DNA from: Paenibacillus sp. W2I17
GTDB lineage: Bacteria > Bacillota > Bacilli > Paenibacillales > Paenibacillaceae
DNA: 64,000 nucleotides
Reading direction: 5' to 3'
NCBI RefSeq assembly: GCF_030815985.1
Contig: NZ_JAUSXM010000001.1
Span: 5,022,001 to 5,086,000 of the forward strand
Shown piece after piece: positions 26,596-35,137 of this stretch (position 1 is its first letter; every line of letters starts with the position of its first letter). The notes under the pieces were generated by a model. That model saw only the letters and a program-made list of their open reading frames with translations, was not told the origin of the DNA and did no database searches. A program made the translations under genes and the position numbers.

Positions 26596-27418
26596 GGCCA
26601 GCACACGCAATGCGTATCTGATTCCATATGTATTATGGATGGTGTTGTTCGTTGTGGCGCCGGTTCTGCTGGTCATCTATTATTCATTCTTCGATGTGGA
26701 GGGTAACTTCACGTTTGGCAACTACGCCCGGTTCTTCACACCGGTGTACTTGCAGATGACGCTCAGTTCGTTCTGGTATGCATTTCTGATTACGGCCTTC
26801 TCGCTGTTAATCTCGTACCCGACGGCTTATATGCTGACCCGGACGAAGCACAAGCAGCTATGGTTGCTACTGATCATTCTGCCAAGCTGGATCAATCTTT
26901 TGTTAAAAGCGTATGCCTTCATCGGCTTGTTCGGAACGTACGGTTTGACCAACTCCCTGCTTGAAGTCGTGGGTATTGGTACACAGCAGATTTTGTTCAC
27001 CGACTTCAGTTTTATCTTTGTCTCGGTGTACATCTTCATTCCATTCATGATCCTGCCGATCTTCAATGCGCTGGAAGAGATGAATCCATCGTTGATCTAT
27101 GCGGCGCGTGATCTGGGAGCCTCATCGTGGCTGACCTTCCGCCGGGTTATCTTTCCACTGACGATTAGTGGAGTAAAATCAGGCTGTCAGGCTGTATTTA
27201 TTCCTGCGCTGTCTCTGTTCATGATTACCCGCCTTATTGCGGGGAACCGTGTAATTACGCTGGGTACAGCGATTGAACAGCATTTTCTCGTCACCCAGGA
27301 CTGGGGGATGGGTTCTACGATTGCCGTCTTTTTGATTATTGCGATGGCGATTATTATGTTCCTGACTGGGTCAGGCAAGAAGGAGGTGCGTAATGGGAAG
27401 AAACGGAAAGCTGTCTAA
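26585..27418 (+). CDS. potB: Spermidine/putrescine-type ABC permease 1
   Basis: A 277-aa permease with six helices and the EAA loop near [17 protein letters not shown]. It starts at ATG 26585, overlapping the end of the ATPase gene by 11 bases, so translation is probably coupled. Its partners are the next permease and the ATPase. The membrane segment [20 protein letters not shown] is typical of PotB. Confidence 0.9.
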   Translation: MQTKASTRNAYLIPYVLWMVLFVVAPVLLVIYYSFFDVEGNFTFGNYARFFTPVYLQMTLSSFWYAFLITAFSLLISYPTAYMLTRTKHKQLWLLLIILPSWINLLLKAYAFIGLFGTYGLTNSLLEVVGIGTQQILFTDFSFIFVSVYIFIPFMILPIFNALEEMNPSLIYAARDLGASSWLTFRRVIFPLTISGVKSGCQAVFIPALSLFMITRLIAGNRVITLGTAIEQHFLVTQDWGMGSTIAVFLIIAMAIIMFLTGSGKKEVRNGKKRKAV

Positions 27419-28202
27419 CGTCTATCTAGCCGTTGTATTCGCCATACTGTACGCACCGATTGCGTATCTGATCTTCTACTCCTTCAACAGCGGCGGTCAC
27501 ATGCGCAGCTTCGAAGGATTCACGCTTGAATGGTACAGAGAGGTGTTCGCTGATACTCGGCTGCTCATCATTGTGCTGAATACATTTATCATCGCGCTCT
27601 TGTCATCAGCGATCTCAACGATTCTTGGTGTAGCAGGAGCACTGGCGATCTACCATGTGCGTCGCAAACGGACCAAAAATACGCTGCTGTCACTCAATAA
27701 CGTGCTCATCGTTAGTCCGGATGTCATCATTGGTGCGTCATTCCTGATTCTGTTCACCATGATTGGCATCAAATTGGGCTTCACTTCGGTCCTGTTGTCT
27801 CATATCGCATTCAGTGTACCGATCGTTGTAATCATGGTACTGCCGAAGCTGCAGGAGATGAGCCCAACACTGATGGATGCGGCACGCGATCTGGGCGCTG
27901 GTTCATGGCAGATTCTGACGCGTGTGGTGCTGCCATACGTGAAACCGGGTATTTTTGCCGGATTCTTCATGGCATTGACGTACTCGCTCGATGATTTTGC
28001 AGTAACATTCTTTGTCACGGGTAATGGATATTCCACACTCTCGGTAGAGATATACTCCAGAGCAAGGCAGGGCGTTTCGTTGTCCATCAATGCTTTGTCT
28101 ACCCTGCTATTCCTGCTCACGGTGCTGCTGGTGGTCGGATATTACTTCATTAACCGCCGTGCAACACGGATACCTCCCGGAGGAAAGGGGCTGCGACCAT
28201 GA
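27393..28202 (+). CDS. potC: Spermidine/putrescine-type ABC permease 2
   Basis: A 269-aa permease overlapping the previous gene by 26 bases; AAGGAGG just before its ATG sits in the upstream gene. It has six helices, with an EAA loop at LMDAARDLGAGSWQILTRVVLP and YSLDDFAVTFFVTG, a PotC hallmark. It ends with a 4-base overlap with the binding-protein gene. Confidence 0.9.
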   Translation: MGRNGKLSNVYLAVVFAILYAPIAYLIFYSFNSGGHMRSFEGFTLEWYREVFADTRLLIIVLNTFIIALLSSAISTILGVAGALAIYHVRRKRTKNTLLSLNNVLIVSPDVIIGASFLILFTMIGIKLGFTSVLLSHIAFSVPIVVIMVLPKLQEMSPTLMDAARDLGAGSWQILTRVVLPYVKPGIFAGFFMALTYSLDDFAVTFFVTGNGYSTLSVEIYSRARQGVSLSINALSTLLFLLTVLLVVGYYFINRRATRIPPGGKGLRP

Positions 28203-29272
28203 AGCAACTGGTACGGACATTTGCGCTTGTTTTTGTGGCCGCGTTTGCCCTGATGATCCTGGCTTCGTATCTGAATAAGAGTCAGGGGTATTCTGGTGGC
28301 AACACGCTGACCATCTATAACTGGGGCGATTATATCGACCCCGATCTGCTCAAGGAGTTTGAGGACGAGACAGGTATTAAGGTTATCTATCAGACGTTTG
28401 ATTCCAATGAAGCGATGCTGACCAAGATTGAGCAGGGCGGTACTACGTTTGATGTGGCGATTCCTTCCGAATATGCGATTAGCAAAATGAAAGAGGAAGA
28501 CCTGCTCGTTCCAATTGATCACAGCAAATTGACTAACCTGAGCAACATCGATCCGCGGTTCTTGGACTTGTCCTTTGACGAAGGCAACAAGTACTCGATC
28601 CCTTATTTCTGGGGAACAGTGGGGGTTGTGTTCAATCCTGAGCTTGTGGATGGGTTGACGTTTGATAGCTGGAATGACCTGTGGGACCCACGTTTGAAAA
28701 ATCAAATCCTGCTCCTTGATGGCGCACGCGAAGTCATTGGGATGGGGTTAAACAGTCTCGGGTATTCCCTGAACGATACCAACGAAGGCCATTTGCAAGA
28801 AGCGCTGAAGAAGCTGTCTACACTGACGCCAAACGTCAGAGCAATTGTCGGAGACGAGATCAAGATGCTGCTTGCGAACGAGGAGGCAGCGGTTGGACTC
28901 GTGTGGTCTGGGGATGCATCCGAGATTATGGATGAGAACGACAAGCTGGATTACATGGTGCCAGAAGAAGGCTCGAACCTCTGGTTCGATAACATGGTTA
29001 TCCCGAAGACGGCGAGTAATATTGAAGGGGCACACCAGTTTATCAACTTCATGCTGGACCCGGATCATGCCGCTCGCAATGCGGAGTATGTCGGGTATTC
29101 CACACCGAACGCCGAGGCGCTTAAGCTACTGCCAGAGGACATCTCGGAGGATGAACGCTTCTATCCGGATGAGACACTGACAGGTAAGCTGGAGGTCTAC
29201 GATAATCTGGGTAAAAAAATGCTCTCGCATTATAACGACCTGTTCCTGGAGTTTAAAATGCACAGCAAATAA
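28199..29272 (+). CDS. potD: Spermidine/putrescine-type substrate-binding protein
   Basis: A 357-aa extracytoplasmic binding protein. The N-terminal hydrophobic segment (about residues 7-24) lacks a lipobox Cys, so it is probably anchored by an uncleaved helix or secreted rather than being a lipoprotein. The mature part begins LTIYNWGDYIDPDLLKEFE, characteristic of PotD, followed by YSIPYFWGTVGV, SWNDLWDP and AVGLVWSGDA, which line the ligand site in this family. It is the last gene of the operon, with a strong terminator downstream. Confidence 0.9.
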   Translation: MKQLVRTFALVFVAAFALMILASYLNKSQGYSGGNTLTIYNWGDYIDPDLLKEFEDETGIKVIYQTFDSNEAMLTKIEQGGTTFDVAIPSEYAISKMKEEDLLVPIDHSKLTNLSNIDPRFLDLSFDEGNKYSIPYFWGTVGVVFNPELVDGLTFDSWNDLWDPRLKNQILLLDGAREVIGMGLNSLGYSLNDTNEGHLQEALKKLSTLTPNVRAIVGDEIKMLLANEEAAVGLVWSGDASEIMDENDKLDYMVPEEGSNLWFDNMVIPKTASNIEGAHQFINFMLDPDHAARNAEYVGYSTPNAEALKLLPEDISEDERFYPDETLTGKLEVYDNLGKKMLSHYNDLFLEFKMHSK

Positions 29273-29277
29273 CCGCC

Positions 29278-29300
29278 AATAGCGTATGTACAGTTCGTTA
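29278..29300 (-). repeat. Solitary arm of the four-arm repeat family
   Basis: On the minus strand it reads TAACGAACTG...CGCTATT, the same arm pattern as in the 193-bp elements, six bases after the binding-protein stop. No partners occur at the expected 50-base spacing, so it may be a remnant. Confidence 0.4.
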
Positions 29301-29314
29301 GATTTGCAAAAAAA

Positions 29315-29370
29315 CAAAAAGGGGTGCTGCTCGTCATATCAATTGATGACGAGCAGCACCCCTTTTTTAT
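29315..29370 (+). terminator. Strong bidirectional terminator after pot operon
   Basis: A near-perfect stem of about 20 bp (AAGGGGTGCTGCTCGTCAT and its complement) is flanked by A-rich and T-rich runs. Confidence 0.92.
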
Positions 29371-29398
29371 TACTTCAGAGCAATAGCGCTTGAAGTGC

Positions 29399-29589
29399 CA
29401 TATAAGATGAACATTTAAGATCACACGTTAACGGAGGGGACAGAACAAACGAAGGAAGCGAAGCGGTCGCCTTTATCAACGGATTTTCCCATTGCTAGAT
29501 GGGATTCAAAAAAATCTGGGGATAACAGCGATCCGAAGTTGTTTTGTCACCGCAGTGGCTCAGTTGATCCCACCTAATCATCTTATATG
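29399..29589. repeat. Long hairpin repeat, copy 5
   Basis: A complete copy with perfect 12-bp outer inverted ends (CATATAAGATGA / TCATCTTATATG) and the family interior (GAAGCGAAGCGGTCGCC, CGGATTTT / AAATCTGGGGAT). It lies between the pot terminator and the convergent membrane-protein gene. Confidence 0.85.
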
Positions 29590-29596
29590 AATGACA

Positions 29597-30097
29597 CTAC
29601 ATGCGCTTTTTGCGACCCACCATGATCCATGCCCCACCCATAATCAGCACAATCGCCACGAACGGTTGAATAAAGCTCAAGCTGCTCAGCATCGTGCCAA
29701 TCGACATCACAGCGAAGAACAGCAACGATATAACTGTTAGAATGTTGATGGGGATCAGCAACCATTTATTCCGACCACCGAACCAATACAATTCGAACAA
29801 ACCAACAGCTACAGCCAGAATGAAGCCCGGCCACATCGTACCCCAGTTGTTAAACAGCATGGCGATCTGACAGACGATACCAACCGTGAGCAGCAACCCA
29901 CCAGGAACCAGAAGTCCAACCCCTCTGCCAATCATGGAGAAGTAGAGCCAGTGGAAGAACAGTCCTAGTGGAATCACGAATAACGTGGGCCAGAAGGTCG
30001 CAAAGATCGTACCCGGACCGAGTGAACCTCCTTGGTTCAGAATCAGGTACACGCCCAGCAAAATGAGAACAGGCGCAAGGATCGTACGTTTAGCCAT
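29597..30097 (-). CDS. LiaI/LiaF-like transmembrane protein
   Basis: A 166-aa protein with about five hydrophobic segments and almost no loops, ending GRKKRM, resembling the membrane part of LiaF/LiaI-type envelope-stress proteins. These families sense or respond to cell-wall damage with a LiaRS-type two-component system, but no such pair is next to it. ATG 30097 follows GAAGGAGAG. A perfect inverted repeat (ACCTAGAC-CAAA-GTCTAGGT) about 130 bases upstream may be a response-regulator site. Confidence 0.7.
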   Translation of the reverse strand: MAKRTILAPVLILLGVYLILNQGGSLGPGTIFATFWPTLFVIPLGLFFHWLYFSMIGRGVGLLVPGGLLLTVGIVCQIAMLFNNWGTMWPGFILAVAVGLFELYWFGGRNKWLLIPINILTVISLLFFAVMSIGTMLSSLSFIQPFVAIVLIMGGAWIMVGRKKRM

Positions 30098-30221
30098 AAT
30101 ATCTCTCCTTCTCAATACAAAATCAATTTTCCGAACGGTTGTATGTAGAGCAATTACTTTCGTTATTCACAGCATAGCATGAAATGGAAAAGTCTATCCT
30201 CCGTCTTTGGAGTTAAAGTGG

Positions 30222-30241
30222 ACCTAGACCAAAGTCTAGGT
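30222..30241 (-). promoter_or_regulatory. Perfect inverted repeat upstream of LiaF-like gene
   Basis: ACCTAGAC and GTCTAGGT flank CAAA. Dyads of this shape are typical of NarL/LiaR-type response regulators, so it may control the membrane-protein gene. Confidence 0.45.
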
Positions 30242-30293
30242 AAGCATTTTGGGCAACTACCTCTCCCTAGATGAGGGTGTAGTTGAACATGCT

Positions 30294-30322
30294 AAAAACC
30301 CACTCTGTTGAAGAGTGGGTTC
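30294..30322 (-). terminator. Terminator after CDF transporter
   Basis: AACCCACTCT / AGAGTGGGTT stem; on the minus strand it is followed by TTTTTAG. A second hairpin (CAACTAC / GTAGTTG, 30254-30285) lies just beyond. Confidence 0.8.
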
Positions 30323-30352
30323 TTTCATTCTTTTTATCAAAAACGAAGCTCG

Positions 30353-31354
30353 TTATTTCACCACATCCGAATGTTTCTTGCCCCAGCTGTTCACACCGTC
30401 ATCCTCAATAATGGAGATGGCAGCGTCGGCGATGTCGGGGTTTGTCATCAGTTTCTCCTGAATACGGAACTTGATGTCATCCGCATCAGCAAGACTGAGT
30501 CCTTTGGTCAGTTCAATCAGACCTTCGACATGATAATAACGGCCTTCCTGAATGATACGCATCATCTGAATATCGGCAACGTGTGTGTCTGCGAGAATGG
30601 TTTGGGATACTTTGTCCTCAATATCCTGCGGAGCCGCAACACCGATCAATCCGATCATATTATCGTAACCGACACGGAAAGCTACAGCGATCATCAGACA
30701 TCCAATAATTGTTGTCACAATGCCATCGAGCAATGCAAAATTGGTCAATGCAATGACTACAACGGAGATCAAGGCGAGTGTCGCACCGAGTACTGCTACA
30801 ACATCTTCGTAGAATACAAGACGGGTTGGTGGCGCAGCACGGCCTACATTTTTGATGGCAGCAGGGACCAAGGCAAATCCGGCGGCTTTGGGTGCGCGTG
30901 CTTCTTTGAGAATTTCCTTCATGGCTTTGATCAGAATGGCCCCGTCAATGACAATGTTCAGAACAAGCACTCCGATGTTAATCCAGAGACCGCCGGTATG
31001 ACCAACAGGATGCTGCAACAGATGGATGCCTTCATGGATCGTCTCATAGGCCATAATCGTCACGACAATAACGGCGATCATGCAGAAAATGTTGATGACC
31101 CGTCCGAATCCGGTTGGGAAGCGGCGTGTAGGTTTTTTCTCGGACAACACACTTCCGACAAAGACAAACCCTTGGTTAATGGCATCAGCGAGTGAATGCA
31201 TCGCCGAAGCGAACATGGCACCACTGCCACTGAATAGGAAGGCTCCCCCTTTGCACACAGCAAGTACGGCATTCCCTGCCATCGCTACGGCGGAGGATGT
31301 GTTTCCTTTTTTGACGAGAGACATAAAGCTCTCAGACTTCGGTTGTTCAGCCAC
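30353..31354 (-). CDS. Cation diffusion facilitator family transporter
   Basis: A 333-aa metal/proton antiporter that exports divalent cations such as zinc or manganese. It shows about six helices, the HSLADA metal site on helix 2 (near residue 53), FYEDVVAVLGATLAL on helix 5 and a cytoplasmic C-terminal domain (about 240-330, VADIQMMRIIQEGRYYHVEG) that dimerises on metal binding. The closest known type is the YdfM/SLC30A9-like branch. It is transcribed alone. Metal preference is not evident. Confidence 0.88.
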   Translation of the reverse strand: MAEQPKSESFMSLVKKGNTSSAVAMAGNAVLAVCKGGAFLFSGSGAMFASAMHSLADAINQGFVFVGSVLSEKKPTRRFPTGFGRVINIFCMIAVIVVTIMAYETIHEGIHLLQHPVGHTGGLWINIGVLVLNIVIDGAILIKAMKEILKEARAPKAAGFALVPAAIKNVGRAAPPTRLVFYEDVVAVLGATLALISVVVIALTNFALLDGIVTTIIGCLMIAVAFRVGYDNMIGLIGVAAPQDIEDKVSQTILADTHVADIQMMRIIQEGRYYHVEGLIELTKGLSLADADDIKFRIQEKLMTNPDIADAAISIIEDDGVNSWGKKHSDVVK

Positions 31355-31497
31355 TTCGTATGTTCCTCCCAGATCAATGTATTAGGTGTAGAAAAGGCAG
31401 TTTATCTATACAGCATGTGCATTTCCACTAAATGTTATTATAACCGCTTTGAAATATCCCAGCATTATGCAAAAAAGGTCATATCATCATGTGCAAC

Positions 31498-32094
31498 TCA
31501 GTACTCGATAGCCTCCAAGGCACGTAAATTCCGATTGGATTGTTCCAACAGTTCCGTAAACGTCCCAGCGACATAATATACAAAATCCGGGTCATGCACG
31601 TACATAATAATCTGCCCAACTGTTCCTTGCTCTGTCGGATCAAAGTCGAACATCAGATACAAGGACCCGCCTCCAAGCTTGCCAAACGTAACCCATCTCT
31701 TTTGAAAAAGGTAGGGTTTGATTCGGGGATCAAGCTCACGGATCTCTTCGTCGGTAAAATAATCATCCATGCGGTTCTCCACCAGCGTGGACTGCTCCTT
31801 TTGAATCTTTTCCAGGGATAACAGGTAAAATGGCTCGGACTCTCGTCCTTCCTCAAGCCTTGGGTACAAGACGTGAAAGCCATAACCACTCCCGTTTTTA
31901 CGTTTATAAAAGGCACGAAAATCAGCAGGTAATCGAATACCGTGCTCCTGCTCGAATGCGTCAAGCTGCTCATCTGTCACGCCTTCAAACTCGCGATATT
32001 CGTTGAGCAACTCCCGGTTCTCCTCATCCTGTACCTTCTCCTCCAGCAACATATCCAGTTCATCCATCAATTCATATATACGCTGTTCTGGCAT
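31498..32094 (-). CDS. SMI1/KNR4 family protein
   Basis: A 198-aa soluble acidic protein with the SMI1/KNR4 fold signature (EFEGVTDEQLDAFEQEHGIRLPADFRAFYKRKNG, about residues 52-85). In bacteria many such proteins are immunity proteins against secreted nuclease toxins, others are housekeeping. No toxin or secretion gene is adjacent, so this may be an orphan immunity gene. The start follows GGAGGGG. Confidence 0.8.
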   Translation of the reverse strand: MPEQRIYELMDELDMLLEEKVQDEENRELLNEYREFEGVTDEQLDAFEQEHGIRLPADFRAFYKRKNGSGYGFHVLYPRLEEGRESEPFYLLSLEKIQKEQSTLVENRMDDYFTDEEIRELDPRIKPYLFQKRWVTFGKLGGGSLYLMFDFDPTEQGTVGQIIMYVHDPDFVYYVAGTFTELLEQSNRNLRALEAIEY

Positions 32095-32415
32095 CCAATT
32101 CCCCTCCGTATGAGCTATTCAGATAATATGGTGAGTGATGTCAGCAAACTGTGCCTGATTTCACCTCATATTATAGTTATAATCCGTAAAAGCACACAAG
32201 AAACCGGAGTCCTTGCTTACGTACTACAATGGTCTCATTATTTAAAGGCGGTTGTTGCATAATCAGCACACCTGGCTCCATCCTAATCAACATCTACAAC
32301 CATCATGAAAGTCGCTCCTAACAACAAATAAAGCGTGGGTTACAGGGACAATCCTGTAACCCACGCTTATTTTTTATCTACTATATAAATGAAACTAATC
32401 TTTTACATAGTCCTC
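32095..32415. other. Intergenic region
   Basis: A 321-base gap. It holds the bidirectional terminator at 32331 and, near 32170, TATAGTTATAAT-like sequences that may be the minus-strand SMI1 gene promoter region. I see no gene or RNA element. Confidence 0.4.
32331..32376. terminator. Strong bidirectional terminator
   Basis: A perfect 16-bp stem AAGCGTGGGTTACAGG and its complement, with A-rich and T-rich flanks on both strands. It ends the minus-strand dioxygenase operon. Confidence 0.9.
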
Positions 32416-33186
32416 TTATTCAAACTTCCAACAGGACAAGCTCAGGTTACCATATTGGTAGGCTTTGAACAGGAGTGATGCCCGCTTGTTCTGATCTCCC
32501 GCACCCATGGCGAGTAACAGCGGTACAAAATGTTCCGGCGTAGGCACGGCGGCTTGAGCTGAAGGTGCCAGTTTATCATAGGAGAAGAGAGACTCCGTAT
32601 CCCAGCTCACCAGCTTGTCATGTAGCCAGTTGTCGAACTCTGATGCCCACGGGTCAACGCCGTCACTTTCCCAGTTCAGTCGACGCAGATTGTGGACGGT
32701 TCCGCCGCTGCCAATGACGAGAATGTCCTGCTCACGCAAGGAAGTGAGTGCCTGTCCGACCTGATATTGCTGCTCACCTGTTAGATAGCGATTCACGGAC
32801 AAGGCAACTACGGGAATATCCGCATCTGGGTAGAGCAGGCGTAGAACAACCCAAGCGCCATGATCCAGGCCACGAACGTCATCTGTCTGTACCGGAATCC
32901 CGGCTTCTGCAAATAAACGCTCCACCTCGGCTGTGGTCTCTGCCTGTCCTTGAGCCGGATACTTGATCTGATACAGCTCGGGCTGGAAACCGCCGAAATC
33001 GTAGATGGTTTCGTAATTGGCTACCGAGGATACAAGCTGGCTTGTGGATTCCCAGTGAGCAGAGAACAATACAATTGCTTTGGGTTTTGGCAGTTCCTGT
33101 CCTAGTTTTTGCAGAAATTCAGTGTACACATTCTCCTCCAGTGCCAGTGACGGGGCACCGTGAGCAATAAACAGAGATGGCATCAT
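32416..33186 (-). CDS. Class III extradiol dioxygenase (DODA/YgiD type)
   Basis: A 256-aa non-heme iron dioxygenase that opens catechol-like rings. Metal and active-site histidines are visible in IAHGAPS (H9), SAHWES (H43), GLDHGAWVVL (about H112) and the late GSGGTVHNL. Length fits the YgiD/4,5-DOPA family. The upstream esterase stop and this ATG overlap by one base (TAATG), so they are co-translated. In Bacillus, similar esterase and dioxygenase pairs (mhq genes) detoxify quinones and catechols; that role is inferred here. Confidence 0.87.
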   Translation of the reverse strand: MMPSLFIAHGAPSLALEENVYTEFLQKLGQELPKPKAIVLFSAHWESTSQLVSSVANYETIYDFGGFQPELYQIKYPAQGQAETTAEVERLFAEAGIPVQTDDVRGLDHGAWVVLRLLYPDADIPVVALSVNRYLTGEQQYQVGQALTSLREQDILVIGSGGTVHNLRRLNWESDGVDPWASEFDNWLHDKLVSWDTESLFSYDKLAPSAQAAVPTPEHFVPLLLAMGAGDQNKRASLLFKAYQYGNLSLSCWKFE

Positions 33187-33860
33187 TATGAATTCAGTCC
33201 TTTCGGGTCTTCGGTAGTCAGATTTGCATCCGTCCGAAGCCAGTGTTGAAATTGTTGATATAGATCGGGTGTCACTTGGTGTCCACCGTTGTAAGGTACA
33301 TATGTGACGTGATTGGTGTGTTGATGGAAGAAATTGGCGTTATCTTCGCCCAGTTGCAGCGGGAATAGATGATCCTGATCCCCATGCGAGATGAACACAG
33401 ACAGCTTCGAATCGGGTTGTAGCTTGTAATCGTCTTTCACAAATTGCGGGATGTACCCACTCATCGCTACAATGCCTTTAATTGCATCTCCCATCACCAG
33501 CGATAAAGTCATTGCCATAATGGCGCCCTGGCTGAATCCGGCGATATAACGCCGCGTAGGATCAATAGCATATTTGGCGGACAGATCAACAATCAACTGT
33601 TGCAGTCCCAACACGGAGGCATCATACAATTCACGGATGGGGTTGCCAATGCTTTTAATCTGAAAATAAGCATAACCACTACCCTGAACGATAGGCCCAC
33701 GGATGGCAACATTAATAAAATCAGACTGCATAGGCTCCATCAAACGAAGCATATCTTGCTCATCTGATCCCATACCATGTAAGGCGAAGATTACGGGATA
33801 ACGCTGATCTGAATTGTAATGGGACGGTAATCGGACTTCATGTATATAAGGAGAATTCAT
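33186..33860 (-). CDS. Alpha/beta hydrolase, carboxylesterase-like (MhqD-like)
   Basis: A 224-aa serine hydrolase of the phospholipase/carboxylesterase family. An oxyanion region (ALHGMGSDE), the nucleophile elbow GFSQGA (about residue 113), an Asp in SHGDQDHLFP and a final His in YNGGHQVTP complete the triad. ATG 33860 is preceded by AGGTGG eight bases upstream; a GTG four codons earlier is possible. It is the first gene of a two-gene operon with an extradiol dioxygenase, probably for detoxifying aromatic compounds. Confidence 0.85.
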   Translation of the reverse strand: MNSPYIHEVRLPSHYNSDQRYPVIFALHGMGSDEQDMLRLMEPMQSDFINVAIRGPIVQGSGYAYFQIKSIGNPIRELYDASVLGLQQLIVDLSAKYAIDPTRRYIAGFSQGAIMAMTLSLVMGDAIKGIVAMSGYIPQFVKDDYKLQPDSKLSVFISHGDQDHLFPLQLGEDNANFFHQHTNHVTYVPYNGGHQVTPDLYQQFQHWLRTDANLTTEDPKGLNS

Positions 33861-34089
33861 TGAAAACACCACCTGATGAGGAATGAGTTAGATATATCGT
33901 TCTGACAACTAAGTTCACTAATATGAAATAAATATTCTTATTTATGAACAAAATTTATCATGGTTTCATTGTAGGGTCAATACTTTTTTTGTATGATGAA
34001 TATATGTTTATTTATAAAAAATCTTGAATGGTTCTACAATAAATGCCGCTGCGCATGGTTCATATCTTATTCCCGAGGACGTGATCAGG

Positions 34090-34455
34090 ATGTTAAAAAG
34101 TATCGTGCCTATTTTGAGAATATTTGATGAAAATAAAGCTAGAGAGTTCTACCTTGAATACCTGGGTTTCCAATTGGATTGGGAACATCGATTTGAGCAA
34201 GATATGCCCTTATATATGCAGATTTCACTTGATTCCATCGTGATTCATTTATCCGAACATCATGGAGATTGTACACCTGGAGCTGCCTTGCGCGTGGAGA
34301 CGGATAACTTGGAAACATTCCATGGTGTACTTCGTCAGAAAAAGTACAAAAATGCGAGACCCGGTATAGAGGAGACCCCTTGGCAATCAAGAGAAATGAC
34401 CGTGACAGATCCGTTTGGCAATCGGATTATATTTGTTGAGGCAAGCGCCGAATAG
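34090..34455 (+). CDS. Glyoxalase superfamily (VOC) protein
   Basis: A 121-aa protein of the vicinal oxygen chelate fold. The pattern PILRIFDENKAREFYLEYLGFQLDWEHRF at the start and VTDPFGNRIIFVE at the end is shared by bleomycin-resistance and glyoxalase-like proteins, with HLSEHHGD in the middle as a possible ligand region. Such small proteins bind drugs or metals as dimers. ATG 34090 follows GAGGACGTGATCAGG; a longer frame lacks a ribosome site. The ligand is unknown. Confidence 0.8.
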   Translation: MLKSIVPILRIFDENKAREFYLEYLGFQLDWEHRFEQDMPLYMQISLDSIVIHLSEHHGDCTPGAALRVETDNLETFHGVLRQKKYKNARPGIEETPWQSREMTVTDPFGNRIIFVEASAE

Positions 34456-34490
34456 ATAACCTGAAGAAGCGACGCGGACGTCTAGTGTTT
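34453..34490. repeat. Fragment of long hairpin repeat
   Basis: CTGAAGAAGCGACGCG matches one arm of the hairpin family (as at 63012) without the rest. It lies directly after the VOC stop codon. Confidence 0.35.
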
Positions 34491-34518
34491 AAAAATCAAT
34501 AGAAGGGAGGGACGCGAT

Positions 34519-35058
34519 ATGGATATTGGCTTGGCTATTCGTACGATCCGCAAACAGAAACAGATTACGATCATGCAGATGTGTGAGGGAACGGGGTTGT
34601 CCAAAGGTTTTATCAGCAACGTAGAAAATAACAAAACGTCACCTTCCATTGCTACGCTTGAAAGTATTGCGGATTATCTGGAAGTGCCACTTCCTTATTT
34701 GCTGCTGACACCAGAGCAACGGATGAACGTGGTACGCAAAAACGAGCGTAAGGAAACGACGGCTGGAAGTGGACAGATTAAAGTGCAGCAGCTTACCGCC
34801 AAAGGTGCGATGCGTATGTCCATTGTGGAGTTACCGCCAGGTGCATCGACCGGGGTTAGCAAACATGCCGGGGAGGAAAGTCATCTGGTGTTGCAGGGCA
34901 AGATTCGTGCGGAGCAAAGCGAAGATGTGGAAGTTCTTGAAGTGGGTGATTCGTTTACCTGGAATGCGATCGTGCCCCATGAAGTGACCAATATCGGTGA
35001 GGAACCTGCGGTGGTGCTCATTGCGGTGTCCAAAGAATTGGGTCTGGATCATTTGTAA
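34519..35058 (+). CDS. XRE-cupin transcriptional regulator
   Basis: A 179-aa regulator. The N-terminal helix-turn-helix of the XRE/Cro type (about residues 6-60, MCEGTGLSKGFISNVENNKTSPS) is joined to a C-terminal cupin ligand-binding domain (about 95-175, LPPGASTGVSKHAGEESHLVL). Proteins of this layout (such as PuuR) often control amine, amino-acid or sulfur metabolism. No target is obvious nearby. The start follows GAAGGGAGGG and the transcript ends at a long terminator hairpin. Confidence 0.9.
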   Translation: MDIGLAIRTIRKQKQITIMQMCEGTGLSKGFISNVENNKTSPSIATLESIADYLEVPLPYLLLTPEQRMNVVRKNERKETTAGSGQIKVQQLTAKGAMRMSIVELPPGASTGVSKHAGEESHLVLQGKIRAEQSEDVEVLEVGDSFTWNAIVPHEVTNIGEEPAVVLIAVSKELGLDHL

Positions 35059-35064
35059 AATACA

Positions 35065-35136
35065 AAAAGGACGGCTCCCAAGTCATGAACATGCGAACCT
35101 GCATACATGTACAATGGGAAACGTCCTTTTATATTT
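35065..35136 (+). terminator. Terminator after XRE-cupin gene
   Basis: AAAAGGACG pairs with CGTCCTTTT; inside lie TCCCA / TGGGA and a further hairpin around CATGTACA. Confidence 0.65.
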
Positions 35137-35137
35137 C

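Noticed and set aside
30308..31195. A 295-codon frame antisense to the CDF transporter
   Set aside because: A shadow frame; the minus-strand product has clear family motifs and a ribosome site, this one has neither.
31498..32094. Contact-dependent toxin/immunity locus around the SMI1/KNR4 gene
   Set aside because: No large toxin, LXG or WXG gene is adjacent; the neighbours are a metal transporter and a dioxygenase.
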